NCBI GenBank assembly: GCA_004558205.1
Contig: SFDM01000021.1
Coordinates: 1-48,303 of the forward strand
Direction: 5' to 3'
Length of the DNA stretch: 48,303 nucleotides
From: Pyramidobacter piscolens
GTDB taxonomy: Bacteria > Synergistota > Synergistia > Synergistales > Dethiosulfovibrionaceae
Shown here: positions 1-8,714 of the stretch, piece after piece
Numbering within the stretch: position 1 is the stretch's first letter
Layout of the letters: each line of letters begins with the position of its first letter
Notes under the pieces: model-generated
What the model was told of the DNA's origin: nothing
The model's database searches: none
What the model saw: the letters and a program-made list of their open reading frames with translations, nothing else
Made by a program: the position numbers and the translations under genes

Positions 1-157
1 GTAAAGTTAGCGATTCTTACAGCTTCAGATTTGTGTTATCTCCTATTTTGTATTTTCTTGCCTGTTGGCCCTTGACAAAAAACACAGTATCTTTGCGTTG
101 AAATCTTTTGACGTGACTCTTCGATTTTGTATTAAGCTTTTCAATAGAGAATTAGCA
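1..157. repeat. Family A palindromic element, truncated copy
   Basis: This stretch carries the right-hand arm of the family A element found complete at 37944-38231: the shared arm reads TTTGCGTTGAAATCTTTTGA followed by a CTCTTCGATTTTGTATTAAG-type segment and the terminal GAGAATTAGCAC. The left arm is missing or lies outside the window. No gene is visible in 1-248. Confidence 0.65.
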
Positions 158-197
158 CGAAAGCCGGCACGACGCGACGGCCGGTCAAAAAGAAGAT

Positions 198-241
198 AAG
201 AGCGGCGCCGCGGCTCCCTTGGGAGTCTTGGCGCCGCTCTT
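198..241 (-). terminator. Terminator-like hairpin after the OYE gene
   Basis: A perfect 12-bp stem (AAGAGCGGCGCC / GGCGCCGCTCTT) encloses a 20-base loop that can itself pair. It starts 8 bases past the stop of the oxidoreductase gene at 249, and on the minus strand a T-rich stretch follows. It would end the seven-kilobase ABC-importer/oxidoreductase operon. Confidence 0.7.
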
Positions 242-248
242 GTTGTCC

Positions 249-1568
249 TTATCGATTTTCAGCTTTCAGCAGGTCGTAGACCTCGCGGTCCCGCACGTAG
301 CATCCGGCGCGGCCGCCCCGGGCCATGACCTGGCTGCAGAGGCTGCAGGTGACGCAGCTTTTCGCGGGGTCGGCGCCTTTGCCGGAAAGGACGTCGCGGG
401 GCATGTCGGGATAGGCGAAGATCATGCGCCCCAAGCCGGCGAACTGCGCGCCGCCCTCAGCGATGGCCCCGGCGGCCACGTTGGGCAGGAACTGCCTGAA
501 CCAGGAGCAGCCGAAGCCCGCCATGGGAATGGCCGGATAGGCTTTCTGGACGGCGGCGGTCAGTTCCAGGCCGCGGCACACGCCCTCCATGGGGTGCTCG
601 GGGGCCGGAGGCTGGCCGGGGATCAGGCGGTCGAAGGGACGGTTGACCCAGGCGCGGCCATAGGGCGTGCCGCAGGTGGCTGAGATGTAGCTCACGCCCC
701 GGCGCTCCATCAGGCCGATCAGCTTCAGCGGCTCCGTCAGGTCTGGCGTCAGGCCCTCGCCCACGCCCCAGCCTCCGGCGATGGCGTCGTAGATGTTGAG
801 GCGGCTGGAGATCAGGAATTCCGGGTCGGGCACGGCGGAGCGAATGCCGTCTATGGCGTCGAGCACCATGCGGACGCGGTTCTCGAAGGAGCCGCCGTAC
901 TTCCCTGGCCGCCGCCGGGCCGCCAGCAGTTCCGACAGCAGATAGCGATGGCAGGCTTTCACGTCCACGCCGTCGAATCCGATCTGATAGGCCAGCGCGG
1001 CGGCGGCGGCCATATGCTTTAAAATCCCGTCCAGCTCTTGGTCGGTCAGAAGGGGCGTCCCCTGGGGGACCTTCGCCCGCGCGTCGAACTCCGCGTCGGG
1101 CCATGCCAGGCCGGGGACCGTCCCTGTGGCGCGGCGGTAGCGTCCGCTCTCCTGAAGCTGCAGGATGCACAGGGGCTTCTGATCCAGCCCCGCGGCGGCG
1201 GCTTCACGGACAGCCTCCAAAAGCGCCTTGATCCGCGGCGCCGTCTCTTCGGCAAGAAGAAGCTGGCGGTCGCTGGAACGCCCGCCCTGCCAGACCGCCG
1301 CGGCCTCGAAGTGGATCAGCCCAAAGCCGCCAGCGGCGTAGCGGCGATAGCGGCGGAAGGTCAGCTCGCTGGGCGTGCCGTCGAAGTTGGAGTCGCGCCC
1401 TTCCACGGGCAGCGCGGCGAAACGGTTGCTCACGCGGCGGCGGCCGACGGCCAGAGGCGACGCCAGGACGCTCAGGTCGTCGGACCAGGGCAGGTGAAGC
1501 CCCATGCGTTCGGCGTCGCAGCGCAGTTCCTGGCCGTTCTTGTAGTTGAATCGACTGTGTTCTGTCAT
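249..1568 (-). CDS. Old Yellow Enzyme family NADH:flavin oxidoreductase
   Basis: A 439-residue FMN-dependent TIM-barrel oxidoreductase of the NADH:flavin oxidoreductase/OYE family. The family hallmark GFDGVDVKACHRYLLSELL followed by KYGGSFENRVR lies near residues 195-230. A C-terminal cysteine cluster CVTCSLC...C (C-x2-C-x2-C-x11-C, about residues 406-423) resembles the 4Fe-4S ligands of the 2,4-dienoyl-CoA reductase/trimethylamine dehydrogenase subgroup, but the protein lacks the extra FAD/NAD domains of those enzymes, so it probably needs a partner flavoprotein. The neighbouring flavoprotein gene upstream is the obvious candidate. An AAAGGAGAG ribosome site precedes the ATG. It is the last gene of the ABC-importer operon, separated from the flavoprotein gene by a family D element. 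The substrate, probably an enone or unsaturated ring compound, is inferred only. Confidence 0.85.
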   Translation of the reverse strand: MTEHSRFNYKNGQELRCDAERMGLHLPWSDDLSVLASPLAVGRRRVSNRFAALPVEGRDSNFDGTPSELTFRRYRRYAAGGFGLIHFEAAAVWQGGRSSDRQLLLAEETAPRIKALLEAVREAAAAGLDQKPLCILQLQESGRYRRATGTVPGLAWPDAEFDARAKVPQGTPLLTDQELDGILKHMAAAAALAYQIGFDGVDVKACHRYLLSELLAARRRPGKYGGSFENRVRMVLDAIDGIRSAVPDPEFLISSRLNIYDAIAGGWGVGEGLTPDLTEPLKLIGLMERRGVSYISATCGTPYGRAWVNRPFDRLIPGQPPAPEHPMEGVCRGLELTAAVQKAYPAIPMAGFGCSWFRQFLPNVAAGAIAEGGAQFAGLGRMIFAYPDMPRDVLSGKGADPAKSCVTCSLCSQVMARGGRAGCYVRDREVYDLLKAENR

Positions 1569-1599
1569 AGCTGTCTCTCCTTTGGAGCCTCATTGAAAT

Positions 1600-1764
1600 C
1601 ATGTGACCTGCTCCCGCCGCTTGCCGCCTGAAAGCGGCAGAAGCGGGGGCTTCTCGTTCGAGGCACATTGATACATACCAGCGTTCACGAGCTATCCCCC
1701 CGGGCCCCGGGGTTTAACCCGCCGCCTTAGAGGCGGCGGGAATTCTCGCCACAAAAGGTTAAAA
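1600..1764 (+). repeat. Family D element (IS200/IS605-end-like), copy 1
   Basis: This copy matches 43981-44201 closely: both begin GTGACCT(G/A)CTCCCGCCGC, share a hairpin AGAAGC(GGGG)GCTTCT, the segment TTGATACATACCAGC, CACGAGCTATCCCCCCGGGC, and end in AATTCTCGCCACAAAAGGTT. A perfect 9-bp hairpin CCCGCCGCC-TTAGA-GGCGGCGGG occupies 1718-1740. The compact multi-hairpin layout resembles the ends of IS200/IS605 elements, where TnpB guide RNAs are encoded; no transposase is present. It runs into the coding end of the flavoprotein gene, whose stop codon (1727-1729) lies in the loop of that hairpin. Confidence 0.7.
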
Positions 1765-3598
1765 TCACGGGATCGCGGGGCTCCACGGTCATGCCCTCGG
1801 GCCCCAGGCGGACCACGTTGCAGCGCCGCCAGCGCCCCTCGTCCCGCGGCAGCGGCGTCAGGCTGCCCTCATCGGAAAAGCGCAGATGGGGTCCGCGGCT
1901 CTCGTCGCGGAGCAGGGCTGACCGCAGCACGGCTTCGGCCAGAGGGAACATCCAGAAGGTCTCGACAGCGAAGAGCCGTCCCGCGCCGTCGGTCCTGAGG
2001 CCGCGCCCGCGCAGCTTTTGAAGGTCCTCAAGGCCGCGCTCCAGGCGTTCTTCCGTTCGGAACACGGAGGCGCAGCCGCTCATGATATTCTGAACCGCGG
2101 CGCGGGCTTCCGAAGCCGTGACGCCGCCGGGAGCGGCCTCTTCCAGGCCGAAGACCTCCAGAGCCCGCGCCATCGACGCCGCGTCGGGCTCCACGGAACC
2201 GGCCAAGGCCGCAAAGTCCGAAGCGGCTTCGCCGGCGATCCGGCCGAAGACCTGGCAGTCCAAAAGGGCGTGGCCGCCGGGACGGTTCGCCCCGTGCTGG
2301 CCGCCGGCGCATTCGCCCGCGGCGTACAGCCCGGGAACGCATGTTTCGGCCTGCCCGTGGATTTTAACGCCGCCTTGGAAGTGCTGGCCGCAGATGCCGA
2401 TCTCCACAGGGTCGCCCCGCTCGAGGTCGATGCCGCGGGCCTTGAACCAGGCCACGCTCTTGGGGTTGATCTCCCGCAGGCGGTTCAGCGGCGACGCGTC
2501 GCGGGCGGGCGCGCCAAGGTCGCGCGTCATCTCGGCGCGATAGCGCGCCTGATCCTTTTCGGGCAGCAGCGCGAAGGAAAATCCCGCGGGGTTGGCCGAG
2601 TAATCCAGGTAAACCCTGCAGCCCCGGCACGTCTCGCGGTAGACCGCCAGATCGACGATATGGGTGTCGTGCTCCAGCGACACGGGCCAGCTGGCCCCCT
2701 TGCGGAAGACCACGCTGAAACGCTCTGAAAGCCCCGCGTCCCTCAGCGGCGGGACCCTGTCGAAGTACTCCGGCAGGATCTCGCGCCCCGACTGGTCCAC
2801 CAGGCGCGGCATGGAGCGGAACATGCTGCCCGAGCAGTTGAACTTCGTCGCCAGCGAGGCCGCGCCGAGCTGGACGAACTCCATGTTCACCAGTTCGGCC
2901 CCCGCCGCCAGAGCCATGCCGAAGCCCTCGCCCGTGTTCTCGGGAGGGAACACGTTCTGGGCGTAAATCTGCCCGCCGCCGCCCGTGGCCAGGATCACCG
3001 CGCCCGCCTCGACCGGCAGAGGCTCGTCGGGGTTGTTTTCGTCAAGCGTCAGAGCGCCGCAGACCCGGCCGTCCCGTTTGAGCAGCCCCACCGCCGCGCG
3101 GTGTTCCAGGACCGTCACGGACAGCTCTCCCAGCCGCCTCGCCAGCGCCGCCTCGATGCGCAGGGCCGTGTCGGGCCCCGTATAGGCCGCGCGGGCGTAC
3201 TCCGAGCCGTCGGTGACGAACTGGTCCACCCGGCCGCCGGGAGTTTTCTGGAACGGCACGCCCAGCGAGAGCAGGTACTCCAAAGCTTCGCCTGAGCGCC
3301 GCGCCAGAGTTTCCGCCAGGTCCTCGTCGGACACGAAACCGCCGATACGGAACACGTCAGCGGCGTGATACTTCCAGTTGTCCGGGCCGCCCGGCTCCGT
3401 ATAAGGCATGGTGGCGTGAAAGGCCATCCGGTCGGAACAGCTCTTGGCCGTGACGCCGCTGTGGCCCAGGCGGCCTTTGGTCATCAGCGCCACAGAGTTT
3501 CCCGGCCGCCTTTCAATAGCCGCGATAGCCGCGCGGAGCGCCGCGCCGCCCGAACCGATCACGAGCACGCCGTACTTTTCCGTTTTCACGGCCCTCAC
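1727..3598 (-). CDS. Fumarate-reductase/succinate-dehydrogenase-like FAD flavoprotein
   Basis: A 623-residue soluble FAD protein of the fumarate reductase/succinate dehydrogenase/L-aspartate oxidase flavoprotein family. The dinucleotide-binding motif VIGSGGAALRAA lies at about residues 13-24, a second FAD segment ILATGGGGQIYAQN near 205, and the C-terminal FAD motif AGECAGGQHGANRPGGHALL near 430. Heme-binding and cytochrome subunits are absent from the window, so it is more likely a soluble oxidoreductase for an unsaturated or hydroxylated substrate than respiratory fumarate reductase. The start is GTG overlapping the stop of the upstream permease (GTGA), so it is translationally coupled to the importer. 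Its last dozen codons, ending ENSRRL, are encoded by a family D repeat, which suggests that the original C-terminus was replaced by insertion. Confidence 0.82.
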   Translation of the reverse strand: MRAVKTEKYGVLVIGSGGAALRAAIAAIERRPGNSVALMTKGRLGHSGVTAKSCSDRMAFHATMPYTEPGGPDNWKYHAADVFRIGGFVSDEDLAETLARRSGEALEYLLSLGVPFQKTPGGRVDQFVTDGSEYARAAYTGPDTALRIEAALARRLGELSVTVLEHRAAVGLLKRDGRVCGALTLDENNPDEPLPVEAGAVILATGGGGQIYAQNVFPPENTGEGFGMALAAGAELVNMEFVQLGAASLATKFNCSGSMFRSMPRLVDQSGREILPEYFDRVPPLRDAGLSERFSVVFRKGASWPVSLEHDTHIVDLAVYRETCRGCRVYLDYSANPAGFSFALLPEKDQARYRAEMTRDLGAPARDASPLNRLREINPKSVAWFKARGIDLERGDPVEIGICGQHFQGGVKIHGQAETCVPGLYAAGECAGGQHGANRPGGHALLDCQVFGRIAGEAASDFAALAGSVEPDAASMARALEVFGLEEAAPGGVTASEARAAVQNIMSGCASVFRTEERLERGLEDLQKLRGRGLRTDGAGRLFAVETFWMFPLAEAVLRSALLRDESRGPHLRFSDEGSLTPLPRDEGRWRRCNVVRLGPEGMTVEPRDPVILTFCGENSRRL

Positions 3599-4551
3599 CT
3601 CCCCGGGTCCTTACGGGCGCTGGCCCACAGCGAGAACAGGATCACGCCGCCGTAGATCATCTGGCGCAGAGGTTCTGAGATGCGCACGATGGTCAGCAGG
3701 CTGTTGAGCAGTATCAGGGCGGCGGCGGAGACGCAGGAACCGGCGTAGCCGCCCTGGCCGCCGGAGAACACCGTGCCGCCCATGGTCACCGCCGCCATGG
3801 AAATCAGGCGGTAGTCGAAGCCCCATTCAAAGGTGCCCACGCCCATGGTCCCCGTGACCAGAAGCCCCGCCACCATGGCCGACAGGGCGCTCAGCACGTA
3901 GGTGAGGATCAGGACGCCCGGCACGTTGACGCCCGCCAGGCGGGCCGTCTTCTTGTTGGAGCCCACGGCGTAAATTCGCCGCCCCAGCGTGGTGCGCGAC
4001 AGCAAAAACAGCGTCGCCGCCGCCAAAACCGCCCAGGCGATAACGGCCACGGGAATTTCGCCGACGCGCCCCGCGCCGACGAAGCGGATAAAGGGCGAAG
4101 CCGCGCCGCCCGCCGCGCCGCCGGAGTAGACCAGAGCCGCGCCGTTGCAGACGATGCCCATGGCCAGGGTCATCACGAAGGGGTTGATGCCGACCTTCGC
4201 CACCGCCACGCCGTTGATCAGCCCCACGGTTATGGCCACGGCCGCGCAGGCCGCAAAAGCCGCCAGGTTGTTGGCGTCCTGCCCCTGCATGATGTTCGCC
4301 GCCAGCACGTTGGTGAAGATCGCCATGGAACCCACCGACAGGTCCACGCCGCTGGTCAGGATCGCCAGAGTCTGGCCGATGCAGATGATCCCCAAAGGCG
4401 CCGCCTGGCGCATCAGGTTCATGAGGTTGGAGAAAGCCAAAAATCCCGGCGCGATCAGCCCCGAAACGGCCAGAAGGACCGCCGCCACGACGGAGATGTA
4501 GAGCGTGTTACCCATCTGAGGGCTGCGCAGAGCTTTCAGCAGTTTTTTCAT
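3595..4551 (-). CDS. ABC sugar-type importer permease (RbsC-like), second subunit
   Basis: A 318-residue integral membrane permease of the branched RbsC/XylH/BPD_transp_2 family with about eight to ten hydrophobic segments. The family sequence LAILTSGVDLSVGS appears near residues 62-75, and TMGVGTFEWGFDYRLISMAA with VTMGGTVFSGGQGG near 235-268, typical of carbohydrate-uptake family 2 permeases. It overlaps the preceding permease gene by an ATGA junction and the following flavoprotein gene by GTGA. With the sister permease it would form a heterodimeric channel in the cytoplasmic membrane, fed by the periplasmic binding protein encoded at 7586-8626. The substrate cannot be read from sequence. 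Confidence 0.88.
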   Translation of the reverse strand: MKKLLKALRSPQMGNTLYISVVAAVLLAVSGLIAPGFLAFSNLMNLMRQAAPLGIICIGQTLAILTSGVDLSVGSMAIFTNVLAANIMQGQDANNLAAFAACAAVAITVGLINGVAVAKVGINPFVMTLAMGIVCNGAALVYSGGAAGGAASPFIRFVGAGRVGEIPVAVIAWAVLAAATLFLLSRTTLGRRIYAVGSNKKTARLAGVNVPGVLILTYVLSALSAMVAGLLVTGTMGVGTFEWGFDYRLISMAAVTMGGTVFSGGQGGYAGSCVSAAALILLNSLLTIVRISEPLRQMIYGGVILFSLWASARKDPGR

Positions 4552-5558
4552 CGCCCGTCCCTCTCTTTCTTCACGCGGCGCCTCATGGCGAGCCGGATTC
4601 TGAAGGCCGAGCCCGTCACGGCAATCACCAGGAGCAGCCCCTTAAAGACGTACTGCCAGTAGGTGGACACGCCCCAGTGGTTGAACGCGTTGCCCAGCAC
4701 GGTGATTAAAAAAGCCGCCGCGGTGCTGCCCATGACGCTCCCCACTCCCGTGGAGAAGGCTGCGCCGCCGGCGATGACCGCCGTCATGGAGTCCATGGAG
4801 AAGGGCACGCCCGCCAGCGCGTCGCCCGACCCCATCCGCGCGGCCAGAAAGAGCCCCGCCAGCGACGCCATCAGCCCCGCGATGGCGTGGGCCTCGATCT
4901 TGACCTTCAGCAGGCTGACGCCCGACGTGAAGGCCGAGCGCGGGCCGCCGCCGACCGCGCGGATATGGAACCCCAGCACAGTCTTGTCCAGGATGAAATG
5001 GGAGGCCAGAAGCAGGACCAGAAGCAGGATCAGCGGCAGAGGAACCTGCCACAGGGTGATGTCGATCCAGGCCATATACTCGTAGGGGATCTCGCCGCCG
5101 GGCGACGGCAGAATCCACAGGGCGAAGCCCATGAGCATGGAGTTGGAGGCGAAGGTGGTCACCATGGCGTCGAGCTTGATCACCGTGGTCAGCACGCCGT
5201 TGATCACGCCGATCAGCAGGCCCGACGCGACGCACAGCGCGCTCACGGCCAGCATGGAGCTGAGGCTGTCCTTCATCAGCGTGGCGCAGAGGACCGTCGC
5301 GAGGCTCAGGACGCCTCCCACGCAGAGATCCACGTCGCCGGCGAGGATGGCGAAACTCTGTCCCAGCGCCGCCACGCCCAGGGCCACCATCTGGATGATC
5401 ACGTTGTTCAGGTTGTAGGGCGAACGGAAGGACTCCGACGTGAGCAGCGCGCCGCCGAAGACCAGAAGGGTGATAACGTAAACCGGCAGGGCCGGGTTGT
5501 GGCGCAGCCGGCGGAGCCAGGGCTCCCTAGCCGCGGCGTTCTTCGTCTCGACACTCAT
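4548..5558 (-). CDS. ABC sugar-type importer permease (RbsC-like), first subunit
   Basis: A 336-residue membrane permease of the RbsC family, homologous to the next gene. The conserved AILAGDVDLCVGGVLSLAT segment lies near residues 75-93 and AGGAAFSTGVGSVMGS near 263-278. I chose the ATG at 5558 (MSVETKNAAA) because an AGGAGG site sits seven bases upstream and the ATG overlaps the ATPase stop as ATGA; a longer in-frame start 39 bases upstream has no such support. Two different permeases, rather than a homodimer, are usual in autoinducer-2, rhamnose and some polyol importers of this family. The ligand is unknown. Confidence 0.88.
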   Translation of the reverse strand: MSVETKNAAAREPWLRRLRHNPALPVYVITLLVFGGALLTSESFRSPYNLNNVIIQMVALGVAALGQSFAILAGDVDLCVGGVLSLATVLCATLMKDSLSSMLAVSALCVASGLLIGVINGVLTTVIKLDAMVTTFASNSMLMGFALWILPSPGGEIPYEYMAWIDITLWQVPLPLILLLVLLLASHFILDKTVLGFHIRAVGGGPRSAFTSGVSLLKVKIEAHAIAGLMASLAGLFLAARMGSGDALAGVPFSMDSMTAVIAGGAAFSTGVGSVMGSTAAAFLITVLGNAFNHWGVSTYWQYVFKGLLLVIAVTGSAFRIRLAMRRRVKKERDGR

Positions 5559-7087
5559 GCCGGTTCCTCCTCTCGTTTCGCGCCGCCCATGCCCCACATG
5601 GAGCGCATCAGCCGCTCGCGCGTGGCCTCTTCGCCGTCGATGGAATCCACGATGCGGCCGCGGTGGACCACCAGAATGCGGTCGCAGATCAGCTGCAGCT
5701 CCGAAATGTCGCCGGAGACCACCAGGATGGAGCTGCCCGAATCGGCCATGCTCCGGATCAGGCGGTAGATCTCCTCCTTCGCGCCCACGTCGATGCCGCG
5801 GGTCGGCTCGGCGAAGAGCAGCACCGAAGGCCGGCAGGCCAGGCAGCGGGCCACCACCACTTTCTGCTGGTTACCGCCCGACAGCGTGCCCACCACCTTC
5901 GCCGGGTCGGCCGGCGAAAGGCGGACGGCGCTCATGAAGCGCAGGACCTCCTCGCGCTCGGCGGCCGTCCGGATCACGCCGTGGTCGGCGCGGCGGTGCA
6001 GCGTGGAGAGCGCCATGTTCTGATTCACGTCCAGGTGGAGGCAGAGCCCCTCTTCCTTCCGCTCCTCGGGCACGAAGACCACGCCGCGGGCGAGGGTGTC
6101 CGAAGGCGAGCGCAGGTCCAGCTTCGCACCCATCAGCCACACTTCTCCGCCGTCGACGCCGCAGTCGCCGTAGAGCGCCCGCAGGATCTCGCGCTGGCCC
6201 TGGCCCTCAAGGCCCACCATGCCCATGATCTCGCCGGCGTGCAGCGTGAAGGACACGCCGGTAAAGCTGCCGGCGCGGGACAGCCGCCGCACGTCCAGCA
6301 CGGCGGCCTCCCGCGGGGGCTGGCCGCGCAGGCGCTTCTGCACCACGTCCTTGCCCGTCATGAGGCGCACGGCCGTCTCTTCGTCCATATCGGCCCTGTC
6401 GCGGGTGGCTGCCACGCAGCCGTCGCGCAGCACCGTGATCCTGTGGGAGATCTGCATGACCTCCTCCATGTGGTGGGAGATGAAGATCACGCCGCAGCCG
6501 CGCTGGCTGATGTCGCCGATGAGCTTGAGAAGCCGTTCCACCTCGGCGCCGTTCAGCGCCGCCGTGGGTTCGTCCATGACGATGAGCCGGGCGTCCTGGG
6601 AGAGCACCTTGGCAATGGCCGCCAGCTGCTTCTGTTCGATGCTCAGCTCCGACGCCAGCTGCCAGGGCTGCACGTCCAGCCCCACAAGGGCGAGATAGGC
6701 GCGGGTGTCGGCGTAGAGCCTGTCGAAATCGACGGCCCCAAGCTTCCCCCAAAAGCCCTTCTTCCTCGGCTCGCGGCCCAGAAACAGGTTCTGCGCCACC
6801 GTCATCTGGGGGATCAGGTCGAATTCCTGATGGATCACGCTGATCCCCAGCGCCGACGCCTGCGCGGGCGACTGAATAACCGTCTCTTTTCCGTCTACGA
6901 AAATAGATCCCTCGGTGGGGCTGTAAATCCCGCTGAGAGTTTTTATCAAAGTGGACTTACCGGCGCCGTTCGCCCCGATCAGCCCGTGGATTTCCCCCCT
7001 GCCGCAGGAAAAATCCACCGACGAGAGCACCTGAACGTCGGCAAACTTTTTTGAGATGCCCCGCATCTCGATAAAGGGAGTGGTCAT
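5555..7087 (-). CDS. ABC sugar-type importer ATPase (RbsA/MglA-like)
   Basis: A 510-residue tandem ATPase of the CUT2 type. The N-terminal half has Walker A GANGAGKST (about 38-46), signature LSIEQKQLAAIAKVL and Walker B LIVMDEPTAAL; the C-terminal half has a degenerate first loop (GLEGQGQRE), the signature LSGGNQQKVVVARCL and LLFAEPTRGIDVGAK. This asymmetric degeneration is normal for RbsA/MglA/XylG proteins, in which only one site hydrolyses ATP efficiently. A GAGGAGG ribosome site lies five bases before the ATG. It opens the four-gene overlapping block downstream of the binding-protein gene, from which it is separated by about 500 bases of repeats. Confidence 0.93.
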   Translation of the reverse strand: MTTPFIEMRGISKKFADVQVLSSVDFSCGRGEIHGLIGANGAGKSTLIKTLSGIYSPTEGSIFVDGKETVIQSPAQASALGISVIHQEFDLIPQMTVAQNLFLGREPRKKGFWGKLGAVDFDRLYADTRAYLALVGLDVQPWQLASELSIEQKQLAAIAKVLSQDARLIVMDEPTAALNGAEVERLLKLIGDISQRGCGVIFISHHMEEVMQISHRITVLRDGCVAATRDRADMDEETAVRLMTGKDVVQKRLRGQPPREAAVLDVRRLSRAGSFTGVSFTLHAGEIMGMVGLEGQGQREILRALYGDCGVDGGEVWLMGAKLDLRSPSDTLARGVVFVPEERKEEGLCLHLDVNQNMALSTLHRRADHGVIRTAAEREEVLRFMSAVRLSPADPAKVVGTLSGGNQQKVVVARCLACRPSVLLFAEPTRGIDVGAKEEIYRLIRSMADSGSSILVVSGDISELQLICDRILVVHRGRIVDSIDGEEATRERLMRSMWGMGGAKREEEPA

Positions 7088-7228
7088 AGGAGCCTCCTCA
7101 GTTCACAGTATATGCCGCCTGAAACTTCGCCGCAAAGGACAAAAAACGCGGAAAGGGGATCCTTCCCCTCCCCGCGCGAGTTTATTTCTTTAAATCACAA
7201 GTTGTCATTTCTCGGGCTGAAAAGCCAG

Positions 7229-7402
7229 GTCAAAAGATTTCAACGCGAAGGGACGCAAAGGCTCGCAAAGGAAAAACAAAGCCTGAATCAATAACTGAAA
7301 ATGATCCAACATGATAATAATTTGTAGGCTTTACTGGGGTTTACGATTCTAAAAGTCTTTAAAGTTTTTCCTTTGCGAACCTTCGCGATTCAATCTTTTG
7401 AC
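7229..7402. repeat. Family A palindromic element, inner portion
   Basis: The two inner arms of family A are present: GTCAAAAGATTTCAACGCGA...GCAAAGGAAAAACAAAGCCT on the left and CTTTAAAGTTTTTCCTTTGC...CAATCTTTTGAC on the right, with the AT-rich centre between them. The outer arms of the complete element are missing. Together with the family B copy that follows it fills the gap between the ATPase gene (ends 7087) and the binding-protein gene (7586). Confidence 0.7.
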
Positions 7403-7430
7403 TCTAAAGCTGTTGAACCGCAGCTCGCGT

Positions 7431-7575
7431 CAGCAGCGCGGGGAGGCGGCGCTCGATAAACGTTCCAGGTGTGAAGAAGCCTTCCCCCGGCCCAACCGGA
7501 GGCGTACTTGATGTACTCCGAGGATTGGGCCGGGGAAGGGTTCGAGCAGAGTTGCACGTTTAGCGAGTGACGCCG
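7431..7575 (+). repeat. Family B long-hairpin element, copy B1
   Basis: A 145-bp imperfect palindrome. Outer arms are GGCGGCGCTCGATAAACGT and ACGTTTAGCGAGTGACGCC; the middle stem is CCTTCCCCCGGCCCAA with TTGGGCCGGGGAAGG; the apex is GGAGGCGTAC/GTACTCCGAGG. It ends 11 bases before the stop of the binding-protein gene. Copies B2 (8715-8859, inverted) and B3 (9238-9385) share the layout. Confidence 0.8.
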
Positions 7576-7585
7576 GAACTCTACC

Positions 7586-8626
7586 CTATTTGCGCCCCCA
7601 GAGCTCCGTGGTCTTTTCGGCGGACAGCTTTGTGTGGACCCAGAAGACGTCGGAGAGGTCGTCGCGGACCCATTTGTCGAGGTTGCTGTTGTCCACCACT
7701 TCAAGTTCGGTCTTGATCTCGTGCGGAACGGGCTCGCCGGCCAGGACTTTCAGGCCGTATTCGAGGGCGGTCACGCTGCAGAATGGAGGGTTGGTGGCGG
7801 TGTAGCTCTCGAAGCCGCTCTCGGCCTTCAGTTTGGCCCAAAGCTTGCAGTAGCCGTTGCTGGCGGTGCCAACGATGGGAACCACGCGCCCCGCCTCGAC
7901 CATGGCCGTGAGAGCGCCTTGGGCGGAACCGCCGCCGTCGGTCCAGACGCCGTCGATCTTGGGATTGGCCGCGAGGAAGTTCTCCATGGCCGCCTTGCCC
8001 TTATCGAAAGCCCAGTTGACCCACGCTTCGCCGACGACCTTGACGCCGGGGTATTTTTTAAGCACTTCATGAGCGCCGTCCCAGCGGAGCGTCGCGCTGG
8101 AAGTGCCCGCGATGCCGCCCAGCATGACGATGTCGCCCTGGCCGTTCAGCTTCTTGCACAGCCATTCCATGTTCTGGACGCCGAGGGCGGTCTCGTTGGC
8201 CTCCACGCGGACGGTGACTTTGTCGGTCTTGACCACGTTGTCGAAGGAGACCACCACGATGCCGCGGGCCACGGCCTTGTTGACCACGGGCGAGATGGCG
8301 GCGGGGTTGGTGGCGGTCACGAGAAGGAGATCCACGCCCTTGGCGATGAGATCTTCGATGTCGGCGATCTGCTTGGCCACCTGGCCGCCGGCGTCGGTGA
8401 CGTAATAGGCCTTGATGAGGTCGGGGCGGGCCTCGCAGGCGGCCTTGAACTCCTCCACCATGGCGACCTTAAAGGCGTTGGCGGGCGACACGTTGCTCAG
8501 GCCCACCACGTAAGGGCCGGCCTTCTTGTACTTCGCGGAATCGACCATAACGGGTTCGGCGAAGGCGGCGCAGCTCAGAACTCCAACCAGCGCGACTGCT
8601 GCAAGAACTGCTAAAAACTTCCTCAT
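7586..8626 (-). CDS. Periplasmic binding protein of the sugar-type ABC importer (RbsB/Peripla_BP_4 family)
   Basis: A 346-residue exported substrate-binding protein. Residues 1-23 are a signal peptide; cleavage after CAAFA is likely, although VLSC could serve as a weak lipobox. The mature part follows the type I periplasmic fold: YVVGLSNVSPANAFKVAMVE, DIEDLIAKGVDLLLVTATNP, VVVSFDNVV, and GVWTDGGGSAQGALTAM are the conserved Peripla_BP_4 segments. It delivers substrate to the permeases at 3595-5558. A GAGGAGG site lies 11 bases before the ATG. It is separated from the ATPase gene by A and B repeats, and is bracketed by inverted copies B1 and B2. The ligand is not identifiable; a polyol or cyclic compound would suit the linked oxidoreductases. 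Confidence 0.88.
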   Translation of the reverse strand: MRKFLAVLAAVALVGVLSCAAFAEPVMVDSAKYKKAGPYVVGLSNVSPANAFKVAMVEEFKAACEARPDLIKAYYVTDAGGQVAKQIADIEDLIAKGVDLLLVTATNPAAISPVVNKAVARGIVVVSFDNVVKTDKVTVRVEANETALGVQNMEWLCKKLNGQGDIVMLGGIAGTSSATLRWDGAHEVLKKYPGVKVVGEAWVNWAFDKGKAAMENFLAANPKIDGVWTDGGGSAQGALTAMVEAGRVVPIVGTASNGYCKLWAKLKAESGFESYTATNPPFCSVTALEYGLKVLAGEPVPHEIKTELEVVDNSNLDKWVRDDLSDVFWVHTKLSAEKTTELWGRK

Positions 8627-8714
8627 GATTCAAAAAACCTCCTCAAGCCCCCTCAGGGGCAAAATAATCCCACCCAAGGCAGGATAACAGCTCTCAAAAA
8701 AACTGCGGGGTACC

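Noticed and set aside
1600..1764. tRNA in the family D element, because of a GTTCGAGG T-loop-like sequence
   Set aside because: No acceptor stem, anticodon arm or CCA end can be built around it, and the sequence recurs at 43981 as part of a repeat.
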